Source: Xylogone sp. PMI_703
Lineage: Eukaryota > Ascomycota > Leotiomycetes
Assembly (NCBI GenBank): GCA_021399445.1
Contig: JAJTUQ010000003.1
Span: forward strand, 3,658,001 to 3,722,000
DNA length: 64,000 nucleotides
Direction of reading: 5' to 3'
Position 1 is the stretch's first letter, and each line of letters begins with the position of its first letter. A program made the translations under genes and the position numbers. Positions 44,777 through 54,893 of this stretch are shown one piece after another. The notes under the pieces were generated by a model. The model was not told the DNA's origin. It was given only the letters and a program-made list of their open reading frames with translations, and searched no databases.

Positions 44777-45691
44777 CTACTCCTCTTTCCAAGCATACCA
44801 CCCAACTCTACTCCTCCCTTTCCACACACTCCCATCAACTATCTCCTGTCTTCTCTCCCTCTCAGTCATAGCATCATCCACACTAATCCCCGCTGGAAAC
44901 CTCACAACTTCCTCTCGATCAACACTTAACCATCCGTTCCACACAGCACAAATATCCCCTCCTGACCCACCACTCACCACAGTGCCAACCCACTCCCGAG
45001 CACGACTTCCATGGTCACCATAAAGCATAAACCTCTCCACGCCTTCCAGAATCCTCTTCAGATCCCGAGACGCAGATGTCCCATTCCCACCTTGCCCACT
45101 CCTTCCAGCTTCATCACCACTACTCCCAGTACTAGATGCAGCTGCACCTATTACAGGCGGCCGGAAAATATACACATGATCCAAATCACATCGTAAATGC
45201 GATGGACTGAACCGTCCATCTAGATCCACTACCGCGACGGTGCCATTGCGAGTGATTACGAGCGTGGACACGATGTGGTACAAAAGAGGCAATCCTCGGC
45301 CTGCGACGGAGAGCTTTGGAATCTTCGTTGCGGATTTACTACTACTAGTGCCGTGGTATCTCTCAATCAACCCATCTAAATGCGGTATTCCCGTTACTGA
45401 AGGTGGTGGTAGTAGGGTTGTTCGTATAGAACTGAGGAGCTGTTTACTTTAGTATAGGTATCGTAGTTGGTTAAGGATTATGAGGGGGTTGTTTCCATTG
45501 CCTTTTCGTTATCGATAAGAAAAGTAAAATATGAAGATATCCCGCCTCGGATATAAGTAAATAGCAAATAAATGGCATGATAAGTAGCTTGCGAGGAGGG
45601 GAGAACTTACTTCCTCGAGCGTGCTTTCTTCCGATTTAATCTCCCCCAGTAACCTCGCGCCTAGAAGCTCCGTTGAAGAAGAGGACGTCAT
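44777..45691 (-). CDS. XRCC2-like RecA-fold protein with degenerate Walker A
   Basis: Two exons (45691-45611, 45439-44777) give 247 residues; the intron is 171 bases. The start, SSTELLGARLLGEI, resembles the TELLARL start of XRCC2. GIPHLDGLIERYHG follows, then LPLLYHIVSTLV and VAVVDLDGRFSPSHLR, which match the RecA-fold order of helix after the P-loop and Walker B strand of RAD51 paralogues. The expected GPxxxGKT is replaced by KLSVAGRGLPLLYH, with no lysine-threonine. Human XRCC2 also tolerates Walker A mutation. RAD51 paralogues assist strand exchange in recombinational repair. Family assignment is moderate; a later exon past the current stop cannot be excluded. Confidence 0.6.
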
Positions 45692-45837
45692 CGCTCATTT
45701 CTCATTTCACCTTTGCGTGTGTTGGATGGTGCGTGGTTTTAAGTACTCCCGCGTTTACTTAACTACAGTACTCGCGCACCCTCATCTCCTTTTCACTTAG
45801 ACGACTCCCCGCGTGGATTACAGTAGTGTCCACGGAT
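45692..45837. promoter_or_regulatory. 146-bp bidirectional promoter
   Basis: Only 146 bases separate the start codons of the XRCC2-like gene (leftward) and SOM1 (rightward). The promoters and both leaders must therefore overlap. CGCG-containing motifs (CCGCG, TCGCGCA) occur, but none is an exact MCB box. Confidence 0.7.
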
Positions 45838-46171
45838 ATGCCACCTCCGGTAGAGTCCTGGCCAGCTCGGCAACTAGAAGATCGGGTCCTGATTGACGTC
45901 AATGGACGACGGAGAAAAGGATGGGATGGGGATCTGAGTGGATGTGAGCTGTTGGAGTTGTTGCAGTATAGGTGCGAGGTTGAGGAGCCAAGGTCGAGGG
46001 AGAGTTTGACGAGGTGTTGGCCTGTTGAACGGTTGTTTAGGAGGTGAGTTTGAATGGGTGACTCTTGTTAGAGGAGGCTTTTGGGCTGATTGCTGCTGCG
46101 TTGGTAGGTGTAAGGATCAGAATGGGACGTTTACTGCTGAGACTACTGCGTGGGAACATCGGAAAAGCTAG
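45838..46171 (+). CDS. SOM1: Mitochondrial inner-membrane peptidase cofactor Som1
   Basis: Two exons (45838-46043, 46108-46171) give 89 residues. The pattern CELLELLQYRC, RCWPVERLFRRC and the end FTAETTAWE match the fungal Som1 family as I know it. Conserved cysteines lie in the two halves, and the intron splits the codon just before the RC motif. In yeast Som1 associates with the Imp1 inner-membrane peptidase and helps it cut certain substrates in the intermembrane space. The start at 45838 (MPPPVESWP) is the first ATG in frame. It shares a 146-base promoter with the XRCC2-like gene. Confidence 0.85.
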
Positions 46172-46508
46172 GGCGGGAAAGTACTGGGTGTTATTATGGA
46201 GGGTTTTGCATTGAAGAGAAGTTCTGGCGTTACTGGAGTATAACGAGGAGACAGAGATGAAAGTATCAATCGATTCATGGATATTTGCCTTTGTATTATT
46301 ATATAATATTAAGAAGAGAAACTCCATTGGAAACGCCCCTGTGTTCCCCAATCTACAGAAAACAGCCTGATCATTCACGTTCTAACTTTGCTTCCCGCTC
46401 AATTATTCAGTTTAATCTTACAAAATCAAGAGGGTATCATAGATAAATCCTTTCTAAACGCCATAATAAAATTCCCTGGAACTCCTGGACTGAGTCCATA
46501 TTCAGTCT
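46172..46508. other. Convergent 3' regions of SOM1 and TAF8
   Basis: A 337-base A/T-rich gap between converging genes. No gene or RNA is seen. Confidence 0.6.
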
Positions 46509-47507
46509 CTAATCCTTTCCCTTCTGGTCTATAGGTACTAGACGCCCTCTCTTTACAGGCACAGGCTTTCTCCAATACTTCATGTCCGCATTCACAATCA
46601 TGCTTCGGTCTTCGTCATGCCCGAGTTTTCTTGTCTGCAAGCCTCCCATGTCAGTGGAGAGGTCATGCATGAGTTTCTCCCATAACTCGTGTCTCTCTTT
46701 GCTCCTTGGGTCTCTGCTTGCAGCCTGCTTGACGTCCTTTTCTTTCAGGGTTTTGCTGATTTTGGTCAATCGTCGAAGTGCTTCCTCGCCTTGCCTAGCT
46801 GCTTTAGCCGCTTCTTCTCTGATCTTCCTAGGGTCGGTTTCCCTCGTCGAATCTTTCTCAGTCCATTTATACGTGTGTTTGCTGGGAAATGCTGGGAATT
46901 TTCGAGGAATATACGGCTTCTGGTTTTTGTCGGACTCTCCACTTAGATCGCCACCAAGTAGTATATTCTCGTAATGTGTATTTTGAGGTTCTGGTGCTTG
47001 GAGCTGAAGGTGGATTCTCGATTTCGATGCAAGTATTGGAGGCTTCAGATGCGGTTCAAGTGAGGCAAGTGGCAGATCGAATCTAGTGAGCGCATATTGG
47101 AAGTCCATCGGGGTGGGTACAGAACGGCGAGCGTTCAGCATCGACAATGTTATTCCATATAAAAAGTGTGTAACATCTATATCAGTCAGTATGTTACTAG
47201 TTCCATGGAGCCTCGTCTACTAACAGGCATCAACTTCGGCGCATAAGCTTTCCAAAGCTTCATCGGTAGCGGCGTCGAAGCCTATATAATCCAAAGCGAG
47301 AATAATTGAGCGAAGCAGGAGCTTTCGTGGGTCGCCATCGAAGAGCGGATCAGCTATAGCGACAGCTTCAGGTCTCAGATCTTCTTCAGGAGGAGGCGTT
47401 ACTGGTAAGGCGGCTTCAATTCGTGGTCTTTTACTCTCAGGTTCCTCCATCACGGTGTCTTCGTCCACCGAAGGTGACACCGATCTCTTTAGAGGAACAG
47501 TGTCCAT
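46509..47507 (-). CDS. TAF8: TFIID subunit Taf8
   Basis: Two exons (47507-47225, 47176-46509) give 316 residues. The acidic, KRPR-containing start is followed by a histone-fold (bromodomain-associated) region: LLLRSIILALDYIGFD, ALESLCAEVDAYVTHFLYGITLSMLNARR and PTPMDFQYALTRFDL. The middle HYENILLGG and IPRKFPAFPSKHTYKWT form the Taf8 C-terminal signature, where a Pro-rich segment precedes HTY. Taf8 pairs with Taf10 and joins the TFIID lobes. The frame is open upstream of 47507 to about 47630 without an ATG, so 47507 was taken as start; an additional 5' exon is possible. Confidence 0.88.
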
Positions 47508-47804
47508 GGCTCCCAGATTTTCCGTCAGTGAGTTCTGACTCTTCGAATCATCAATATCCGATGATCGACTAGGACTATTGTATAATGTAGAGAGCTCCTG
47601 CACGTATTGATTGTTTTGGTGAAGCGGGATGCGATTTCAATACTAATTCGTGCTAGCTCAGATAAACTGCGCCTTTCCTATTTAGGTTAGAAACACCAAA
47701 CCACCAAAGTCGTACCATATCCCGACGTGCTTTCTCTCGGAATATACTCTAGACAGCTATATTCAAGCTTCCACAATCGGTCGGAGCTACCTACAAGATT
47801 CAAA
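47508..47804. promoter_or_regulatory. 297-bp bidirectional promoter, TAF8 and COX9
   Basis: Only 297 bases separate the start codons of TAF8 (leftward) and COX9 (rightward). No named element is clear. Confidence 0.5.
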
Positions 47805-48233
47805 ATGGCAGCAGTTAAACCAGTCGTCGGCGTAAGTCATTACTAGTCAAACCACAGCGCAATTGCGTGATTTTCTGGAGCTTCGATAAGCTGACCAACT
47901 CTAGATGCTCCGGAGAGGTCTCATTGTTGATCTCAGCGTTGCTTTTGGTATAGCTCCTCATTTCAATTAGCAGCTGGCTGATATTGCGATAATATTGCCA
48001 ATTGATGCTAGCACCAGCAAATAGATTCAATAATCAGTGGCTGATTTTCAAATAGGTCTCGGACTATCAGCCGGATCCGCATTCTGGTATATCCACTTTA
48101 GCACAACTTCATGCTGACATTTCTTATATCTAACCATCGATATAGGTACGGATACCACGTTCCAGCTGTCCGCAAGCGGGATGCATACTATGCCAAAATA
48201 GAGGAGCAAAGAGCTGCAGCTCAAGGAAAATAA
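47805..48233 (+). CDS. COX9: Cytochrome c oxidase subunit Cox9 (VIIa)
   Basis: Four short exons (47805-47831, 47905-47947, 48056-48086, 48146-48233) give 62 residues; yeast Cox9 has 59. The protein reads MAAVKPVVG, then MLRRGLIVDLSVAFGLGLS, a hydrophobic helix, then WYGYHVPAVRKRDAYYAKIE. The order RRxxIxDxxxxFxxG, one membrane span, W-x-G-x-H, and a basic KREK-like helix is that of Cox9. It is a single-span, nuclear-encoded subunit of complex IV in the mitochondrial inner membrane. All phases agree and all introns are GT-AG. The gene is hidden because no exon exceeds 30 codons. Confidence 0.9.
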
Positions 48234-49199
48234 TCGATCGAGACATTCAGAAAGCATTGGTCCTCACAGCTAGATAGAACGGATACCAGATGGCGTAGCG
48301 GAAGCAGTTTAGGAAGAGATATCGTGGTGTACATTATATTCCGATCGAGCTCTTGCCAATACATATATATCTTCTTTTTAGATCGATGTGTTGACTGGGG
48401 ATCCAGACTGCAAGTGATTTCAGTTGAGGCTACTTTAGAGGTCAGACCGAAAAGTGATTCCGGTGATTACCTGGTAGCGGTGATGATTGAAATATCGAGT
48501 GATATTATAACCTAAAGTCATGGGTATGTGGCTTGTTGGTCCTAAGTAGGATAACGTGTGGCCACTACGAAATAGTAGTTGAAAATGTGTGCTTCAAATA
48601 CTTCCACACGTCTCGGATAAGAAGAAATATAAATAGTGAAGGCGATATTTCCGGGCTGGTTGTATCGACTTTTTTTGAGATGACCCCACTATTCAACTGT
48701 TCAAACATCTGATTGAATCCACAGTAGTAGGAAGACAACACCCCATGCTGAGCTTTCCACATATTTCATATAGGGTCTGAAGTCAATTATTTTGCAAACA
48801 ATTCAGAATTCTGCTTTCGTAGAATTTACTCTCATAGAATAGTGCCATTATGTACTAGGCTGTAAAGCGGGGTTGTCCTCTCATATTCAATTGCACAAAA
48901 GACAGCATGCAGAGGTTCAAATTAAGTCCCGCTATTGGAGCAACATTACTAAAACACATCTTACATGATCTCAGAAGAGGGAAAATAATTCATCCTTCTC
49001 AGTGAATTTCTGTTATGTTCTCTCGTGAGGTTTGTAAGGCTACCAGTGGTTACCGGACTGAGCAGATTTAAGGTTTTCCCTAGCACGCCGAGCACGCCTA
49101 GCTCAGTTCTAAGCGAGGCTGCCCTAGAATCGCACACTTGAAATTTCACATATATCAGAATACTTTTCGTCAAGTCGCAACCCATTGAGCATCGCCAAC
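48234..49199. other. Intergenic region upstream of RACK1
   Basis: About 970 bases follow COX9 and precede RACK1. TGATGA-like sequences occur near 48481-48488, but no matching snoRNA D box lies at a proper distance. No gene is seen. Confidence 0.5.
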
Positions 49200-50422
49200 A
49201 TGACGGAACAACTCATTCTCAAGGGCACCCTTGAGGGCCACAGCGGCTGGGTCACATCCCTCGCAACTTCTCTCGAGAACCCAAACATGCTCCTGTCGGG
49301 TTCTCGTGATAAGACTCTCATCATCTGGAACTTGACCCGTGATGAGACTTCTTACGGATACCCAAAGCGATCTCTCCACGGTCACTCCCACATTGTCTCT
49401 GATTGCGTATGTACTCTAAACGATTCGGCGATTGCCTAGAAGATATTGGATTAAAATGCTAAAAATAAAAATATAGGTCATCTCCTCCGATGGTGCATAC
49501 GCTCTCTCTGCTTCCTGGGACAAGACCCTCCGTCTTTGGGAACTCTCCACTGGAACCACCACCCGCCGATTCGTTGGCCACACCAACGATATTCTCTCCG
49601 TTTCTTTCTCCGCAGACAACAGACAGATCGTTTCTGGCTCTCGCGACCGAACGATCAAGTTGTGGAACACTCTCGGTGACTGCAAGTTCACCATTACCGA
49701 CAAGGGACACGCCGACTGGGTCTCCTGCGTCCGATTCAGCCCCAATCCTCAGAACCCAGTTATTGTTTCCTCTGGATGGGACAAGCTCGTAAAGGTAAGA
49801 AATTGGATTATATGGAGATGCAAAAGCAATTGGCTAGAATTGAAATGATGCTATGCACCTTTTAAAGTATTTGCTACTTCAGAGCCTGGGAAACCATGCC
49901 ATGAGACAAATCAACACCAATGCACTGATACGACGATAAGCGTTGCTTTCGCATTAAAAAATTAAAGTGGAAGTTAGACTAACGATTTTTAAACAGGTCT
50001 GGGAGCTCTCTTCCTGCAGACTGCAAACCGACCACATTGGCCACACTGGCTACATCAACACCGTCACTATCTCCCCTGATGGATCTCTCTGCGCCTCTGG
50101 TGGTAAGGATGGAACTACCATGCTCTGGGATTTGAACGAGTCGAAGCACCTGTACTCTTTGAACGCTGGTGATGAGATTCACGCCCTTGTCTTCTCACCA
50201 AACCGATACTGGCTCTGCGCTGCCACCTCCAGCAGCATCATCATCTTCGATTTGGAGAAGAAGAGCAAGGTTGATGAGCTCAAGCCTGAGTTCCAAGCCG
50301 TTGGCAAGAAGAGCAGAGAGCCAGAGTGCGTCAGCTTGGCATGGAGTGCAGATGGACAGACTTTGTTTGCTGGTTACACTGACAACATCATTCGGGCCTG
50401 GGGTGTTATGTCACGAGCGTAA
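49200..50422 (+). CDS. RACK1-type WD40 ribosome scaffold (Asc1/Cpc2)
   Basis: Three exons (49200-49406, 49477-49794, 49997-50422) give 316 residues, the usual RACK1 length. The protein starts [20 protein letters not shown] and contains seven WD40 blades, such as [50 protein letters not shown] and [14 protein letters not shown]. It ends [15 protein letters not shown]1 (Asc1 in yeast, CPC-2 in Neurospora) sits on the 40S head, links signalling kinases to translation and acts in ribosome quality control. Intron 2 is 202 bases, about three times the local norm, and carries the snoRNA entered separately, as the yeast ASC1 intron does. Confidence 0.97.
49841..49932 (+). ncRNA. Intronic C/D box snoRNA, U24/snR24 type
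   Basis: It lies inside RACK1 intron 2. Box C-like ATGATGC is at 49845-49851, C'-like ATGAGAC at 49901-49907 and box D CTGA at 49925-49928. TATTTGCTACTTCAGAG at 49868-49884 matches, as I recall, the guide and D' region of U24/snR24, which directs 2'-O-methylation in 25S/28S rRNA. CACCAA upstream of box D matches the second guide region. Yeast snR24 is also encoded in the ASC1 intron. Exact ends are not certain because the terminal stem is weak. Confidence 0.8.
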
Positions 50423-50864
50423 GGTATTTGAGGGCAAGTGGGAATCATGGTTGGCGAGAGTTTATGGGATTTGCGATTTTCTTGCCAGTTGGCAGGATGT
50501 ACTCCAAAACATCATGGCATCCAGGAGCTCAATGAAAAATAGAAATTTCAAAATTCATATTGATTGACTTTATGTTTAATGAAAACAGATAATTCAGGAT
50601 CGCAGAGTAAACTCAGCGCGGGGCATCTTGCATCAAGTAGCGATCACGTGACTAACCTGCCCCTCAATTATCTCGATTTGTGCCCTCGAATGTACAAATT
50701 AAGGAGGTTGTTGATAGTTATGTGCGTATGCATATTCTATTGTGGCTTGCGACTGGGATGTTGATGTCATTGGTTGAACAGGAGATTGGCGACCCTGCCG
50801 TAGCATTCAACTTCCAAACATCCAATGACCTCTACACAAACAATAAATTGCAAAAGGTATCATA
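50423..50864. other. Intergenic: RACK1 3' region and SRAP promoter
   Basis: These 442 bases contain TCACGTGA at 50644-50651, a perfect palindromic E-box of the Cbf1 type, about 215 bases upstream of the SRAP start codon. No gene is seen. Confidence 0.5.
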
Positions 50865-52304
50865 ATGTGTGGTCGCTATTCATTAGCCTTGGTAAGTATG
50901 GAATCCTTCTTTAACAGATAATTATTAACACTATCGAAGCGACCGTCGCAGGTTCGTGAGCTATTAGAGTATGAGGATATGCCGGTATCCCAGGCACCTT
51001 CAGATGAGAGCGACGATGTACCACGTGATAGTTACAACTTCGCACCTGGCTATAACGGTATCGTATATCTTGCTGACACTCCGAGCTGGGGTGCTGGTCC
51101 AAGGCCAGTGAGGAAGGGAGAAGGAAACACGGAGCAGGAACTGCCGAAGGAGGTAGAGACAGAGGAATCGCAGAAGTCAGTTCACTACAAACTTCAGACG
51201 ATGAAATGGGGTCTTATTCCTCACTGGACTAAGGTAACATCAATTTTATATATCATATTTCTGATTGGAGGTTGCTAATATGCATACCAGCACAATCCGG
51301 ATTATGGCAGCCTACTCAAAACGATTAATTGTAGAGATGACTCGCTAGTTGAGAATCGAGGCCTGTGGAATAGTATTAAGCATAGAAAACGGTGCGTAGT
51401 TATTGCGCAAGGCTTCTACGAGTGGAAAAAGAAAGGAAAGGAGAGACTGCCTTATTACTGCAAACGAAAAGATGGTCAACTTATGTGTATTGCTGGTCTC
51501 TGGGACTGGGTACAATATGAAGGTGTGTATATTCGTTATATGACTGGTCTCACTTTACTGATATCCTCAGGGTCCGATGAAAAACTATATACTTACACAA
51601 TAATCACTACATCGCCCAACAAGGCAATGTCTACGTTGCATGATCGGATGCCAGTGATATTGGAGAATAACTCCAAGGAGCTCTGGATGTGGCTCAACCC
51701 AGAGATATATCAATGGAGTAAAGACCTTCAGAAAGTGTTGAAGCCTTTCGAGGGGGAAATGGATATATACCCTGTTACCAAAGATGTGAATAAAGTCGGC
51801 AACAATTCTCCATCTTTCATCATCCCTCTCACGAGCTCTGAGAATAAATCCAATATTGCAAATTTCTTTGCAAAAAGTCCTGCTAAGAGTAAGCAAGCCA
51901 GCACTTCGATTCCATCGGAATGCAAAGAGTCACAGGAGTCAGTCAAGGCCAATGAGACGGAGTCGGTAGAACCTAGCCAAGATGAGACGAAAGTGAAAGA
52001 AGAGGAAGAAGCGACAAAAAATCAAGACATATACACAGAGGACGATGCTAAGCATGATATCACATCATTCGATACTCACGAACTGCCCTCCAAAGGTATA
52101 AAGCGAGAATTTGAAGACCACGAAGAAAAAATATCACCAAAAAAGGCCAAAAAGACAACGTCCGAAACGGAGAAGAAGTCAATATCTCCTTCCAAGACCA
52201 AACGGACCATGCGAAGCGCTACGAAGAATAATCCATCTGGATTAACCAAGCCTCAAAACAAGTCAAAAGGGAACCAGAAAATAACAAGCTTCCTGACTAA
52301 ATAA
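50865..52304 (+). CDS. SRAP/HMCES-type abasic-site processing protein
   Basis: Four exons (50865-50891, 50940-51233, 51291-51522, 51571-52304) give 428 residues. The start, MCGRYSLALRPSQVRELL, exposes Cys2, which in HMCES/YedK forms a thiazolidine crosslink with abasic sites in single-stranded DNA. Other SRAP residues are Asn42 (SYNFAPG), Glu151 (GFYEW) and His208 (LHDRMPVIL). The acceptor at 50939 was preferred over CAG at 50959 because it restores RPSQ. The C-terminal 150 residues are charged and disordered; they hold KSNIANFF (277-284) and NQKITSFL (419-426), two PCNA-binding-like motifs. The protein would shield abasic sites at replication forks. Confidence 0.93.
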
Positions 52305-53378
52305 TAAGAGCTTGATAATAGTATAGCGAGCGCCTGTGGGGCAGTAAAGATCAACCCCCCTTGGATACCCATTTTAACATTTCTTGGAATCTCGGGGATA
52401 GTTGCAATTTTATGAATTAGCATTCCCATGCCCATCAAGGCAGGTTTGGGGTGAAGCAATTCTCTTAGTCTACACCGCAACCTCCTGCTTCAGTGAAGAT
52501 TGAATCCTACGGAAACTTTTTAAGGTTATCCGATTGCCTCATAACGGAGAAGAGGATAGACAGCCGAACGGCCCACAACGTAAGCCTGATGGTGTCTAAG
52601 CAAAGACCATGCTTTTAGATTAAGGATAGGTATAACCTGATAGTCTTGTTCCCGCAAACATCACAGCCATTGCATGGTTTATTGAAAACGATGATGAAAG
52701 CCGAATCTCCGCGCCTTATATGAATCTTTTAATCTCCGCTGGTGCAAGCACTGATCTTCCAGGGTCTACGGGGTGGAAAAACCTACATTCCCTGATCTCC
52801 AAGAATATCAGATCTGTCTCCGGGCCGCATTCCGTACTTTGGAAAAGGAAATCATTTCCTCGATGACGCAAATTACGGCGTGGGTAACTGAGGCTGTGAG
52901 CTATATGCTAAGGCTATTATCATATTCGGTCCTTTTTAAAACATATTTTGATAGATGCTATTAAGTCGTTTGCCTTCAAAGCTTTCGGGAAGAGGCTCCC
53001 TATGATGTGATGAATGCAGTATTATTGATTTGGCGAGGCTCCCGTACGGGAGATCTGGAATGGACTGTGGGGTGGTGCAGTAAAGAGCGCCCCCGCAAAA
53101 TGCCTTTCAAAGGCTGTTACGACTGTTCAAGGTGAAGGTAAAGATGATAATTTCTTGAATCAGGGAGCTTAGTAGACGAAATTTGGAGCATAGGGTAACA
53201 ATTTCTAATAAATTTGAAGTGAGAGTATAGATATACTTAGGTTTTATTTGTTGGTTGGTATATACAGGTTTAAGCGTCAAATATGTACAACTAAAGAGAA
53301 TGGTGAAAATCAAATCCAATATCCAAAATTCTTCCATCTGTGTAGTACCCAAAAGCCTCCTTCTCCCGGTACATCATC
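52305..53378. other. Convergent intergenic region of 1.07 kb
   Basis: The region lies between two converging genes. GCAGTAAAGA occurs twice, at about 52341-52350 and 53076-53085, each next to a C-run; this may be chance. No gene is supported. Confidence 0.5.
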
Positions 53379-54893
53379 TTAGCGTGCAATGCATGCCTTA
53401 ACCAAGGCAGTATCCTGCCAGCTGCCACCACCTCCAGTAGGAGTTTCGACGAGCTCTGGGGTTGAAGTTAGTAGATATTCTCAAAGGGTAATAGAATGGA
53501 ATAGTATATACCATATGTTTGATCAAAAGATCCGGCCGCCCAGCCAACATATCCAAGATAAACATCCGAATTGGCGCTATAGTCATAATCAGTATTGAGC
53601 TGATTCCACATAGCATACCTAAAGGGGGAAAGTAACTTACTTCAAGAATTGGAGCTGCTGGCACAAATAATTTTGGCAGGAAGCAGTATTTCCACCTCCC
53701 GTCTCCGAGTTGATGGCTTGTCTGCCATTCTGTCTCAGCCAAGTAGCCAGTGGCTGGAAGGCGCTATCAATATTGTTCGTAACACACTCAGTGTGCGTGC
53801 CGGAGTTATCACTGTCGAGGTACTTGTGGACATCAAAGATCAGCCCAGTGGTGGAGCCATCTGGGTTCTTCACTCCAAGCAGGGCCGCTCCGGAGCCATT
53901 GCTGATAAAGTTCGCCGCAGAGGTGTAGTCTGTTCCGGGAAGCAGGATCAGTTGTGAAGTGGCGCCTGCTTGACGGATTGCAGTCACAGCGGCCTGGACA
54001 GAGGCTGCCCATGTGCTTACTGTTAGATCGTGTGGCTCGTTCATGACGCCGAAGATGACATTGGAGGTGCTAGCATATTTCTTGGCAAGTTGAGACCAGA
54101 GGCTTGCGAATTGGCTGTGTAGTAGAACGTCAAGATTAGCATATTTGTTTTGGCTCTCTGTTTAAGTGGATAAGGAGATGGAATAGAATCATACTCATTT
54201 GTTGGTCCACCTTGTCCGATGACTTGTCCATTCCATCGTGCATAGTTGTGAATATCAATAATGCAGTGAGCTCCAGTTGCTAAGCAACCCTGCACAAGCT
54301 GGTCATAGTTTGCCAGGTTCTGTGAGTTCAAAGTACCGCCAAGTTGATTGTTGACGAGATATTGCCAAGCCACAGGAAGTCTGAAGATATTGAGGTGGTC
54401 ATCTCGGTAGAAATGTTGCATTTGTCCAATGCTATAGAAGAAGTTAGTCTAGTACAGCTCACCAGCTATCATGAGTCTTACCCATCTGGGCCACGTAGGT
54501 TGGACAACGGTGGAACAGTTTTAGTGGTGTCACATCTACCATCCGTTGTGCAACCAAAGTCGAAGCCAGCAATGTTGACGCCAGCTGGCGTATGTCAGCG
54601 CTGTCCATATCGTTCATTACAATGCCCTTACCAAATTGAACTGTTCCTGTAGGGTTTGCTGCAGACGAGGTTCTGCTAGTGGTGAACGTAGTCGATGGCC
54701 TAGTTGTACTCGACGAAGGAGGAGCCGAACCAGGAAGGCATTGTGAATAATATGGGTTGCTGTACGTGCAAGTATACCCAGAGATACAAGTCGTAGCACC
54801 CGTCCAGCCCTGTCCACCGCATTGTCCCCATGCTCCAGACTGAGCTGCCGCCGTACCAGCCAGCAAGATGCCGGAAGTTATAGAGAGCTTCAT
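53379..54893 (-). CDS. Secreted endoglucanase, GH5 with N-terminal CBM1
   Basis: Six exons (54893-54632, 54584-54482, 54431-54195, 54114-53641, 53576-53512, 53455-53379) give 405 residues. A signal peptide ([17 protein letters not shown]) is followed by a CBM1 cellulose-binding module at about 21-53 ([25 protein letters not shown]). Next is a Ser/Thr-rich linker, then the GH5 barrel beginning [10 protein letters not shown]. The acid/base is Glu227 in VMNEPHD and the nucleophile Glu338 in INSETGGG, as in Trichoderma Cel5A-type enzymes (subfamily 5 likely). The enzyme cuts internal beta-1,4 bonds of cellulose. A TATA box lies 84 bases before the start. A GH6 cellulase in the same orientation follows at 58174. 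Confidence 0.95.

Noticed and set aside
48470..48800. Possible C/D snoRNA (GGTGATGATT near 48479)
   Set aside because: No D box at the distance expected and no terminal stem.
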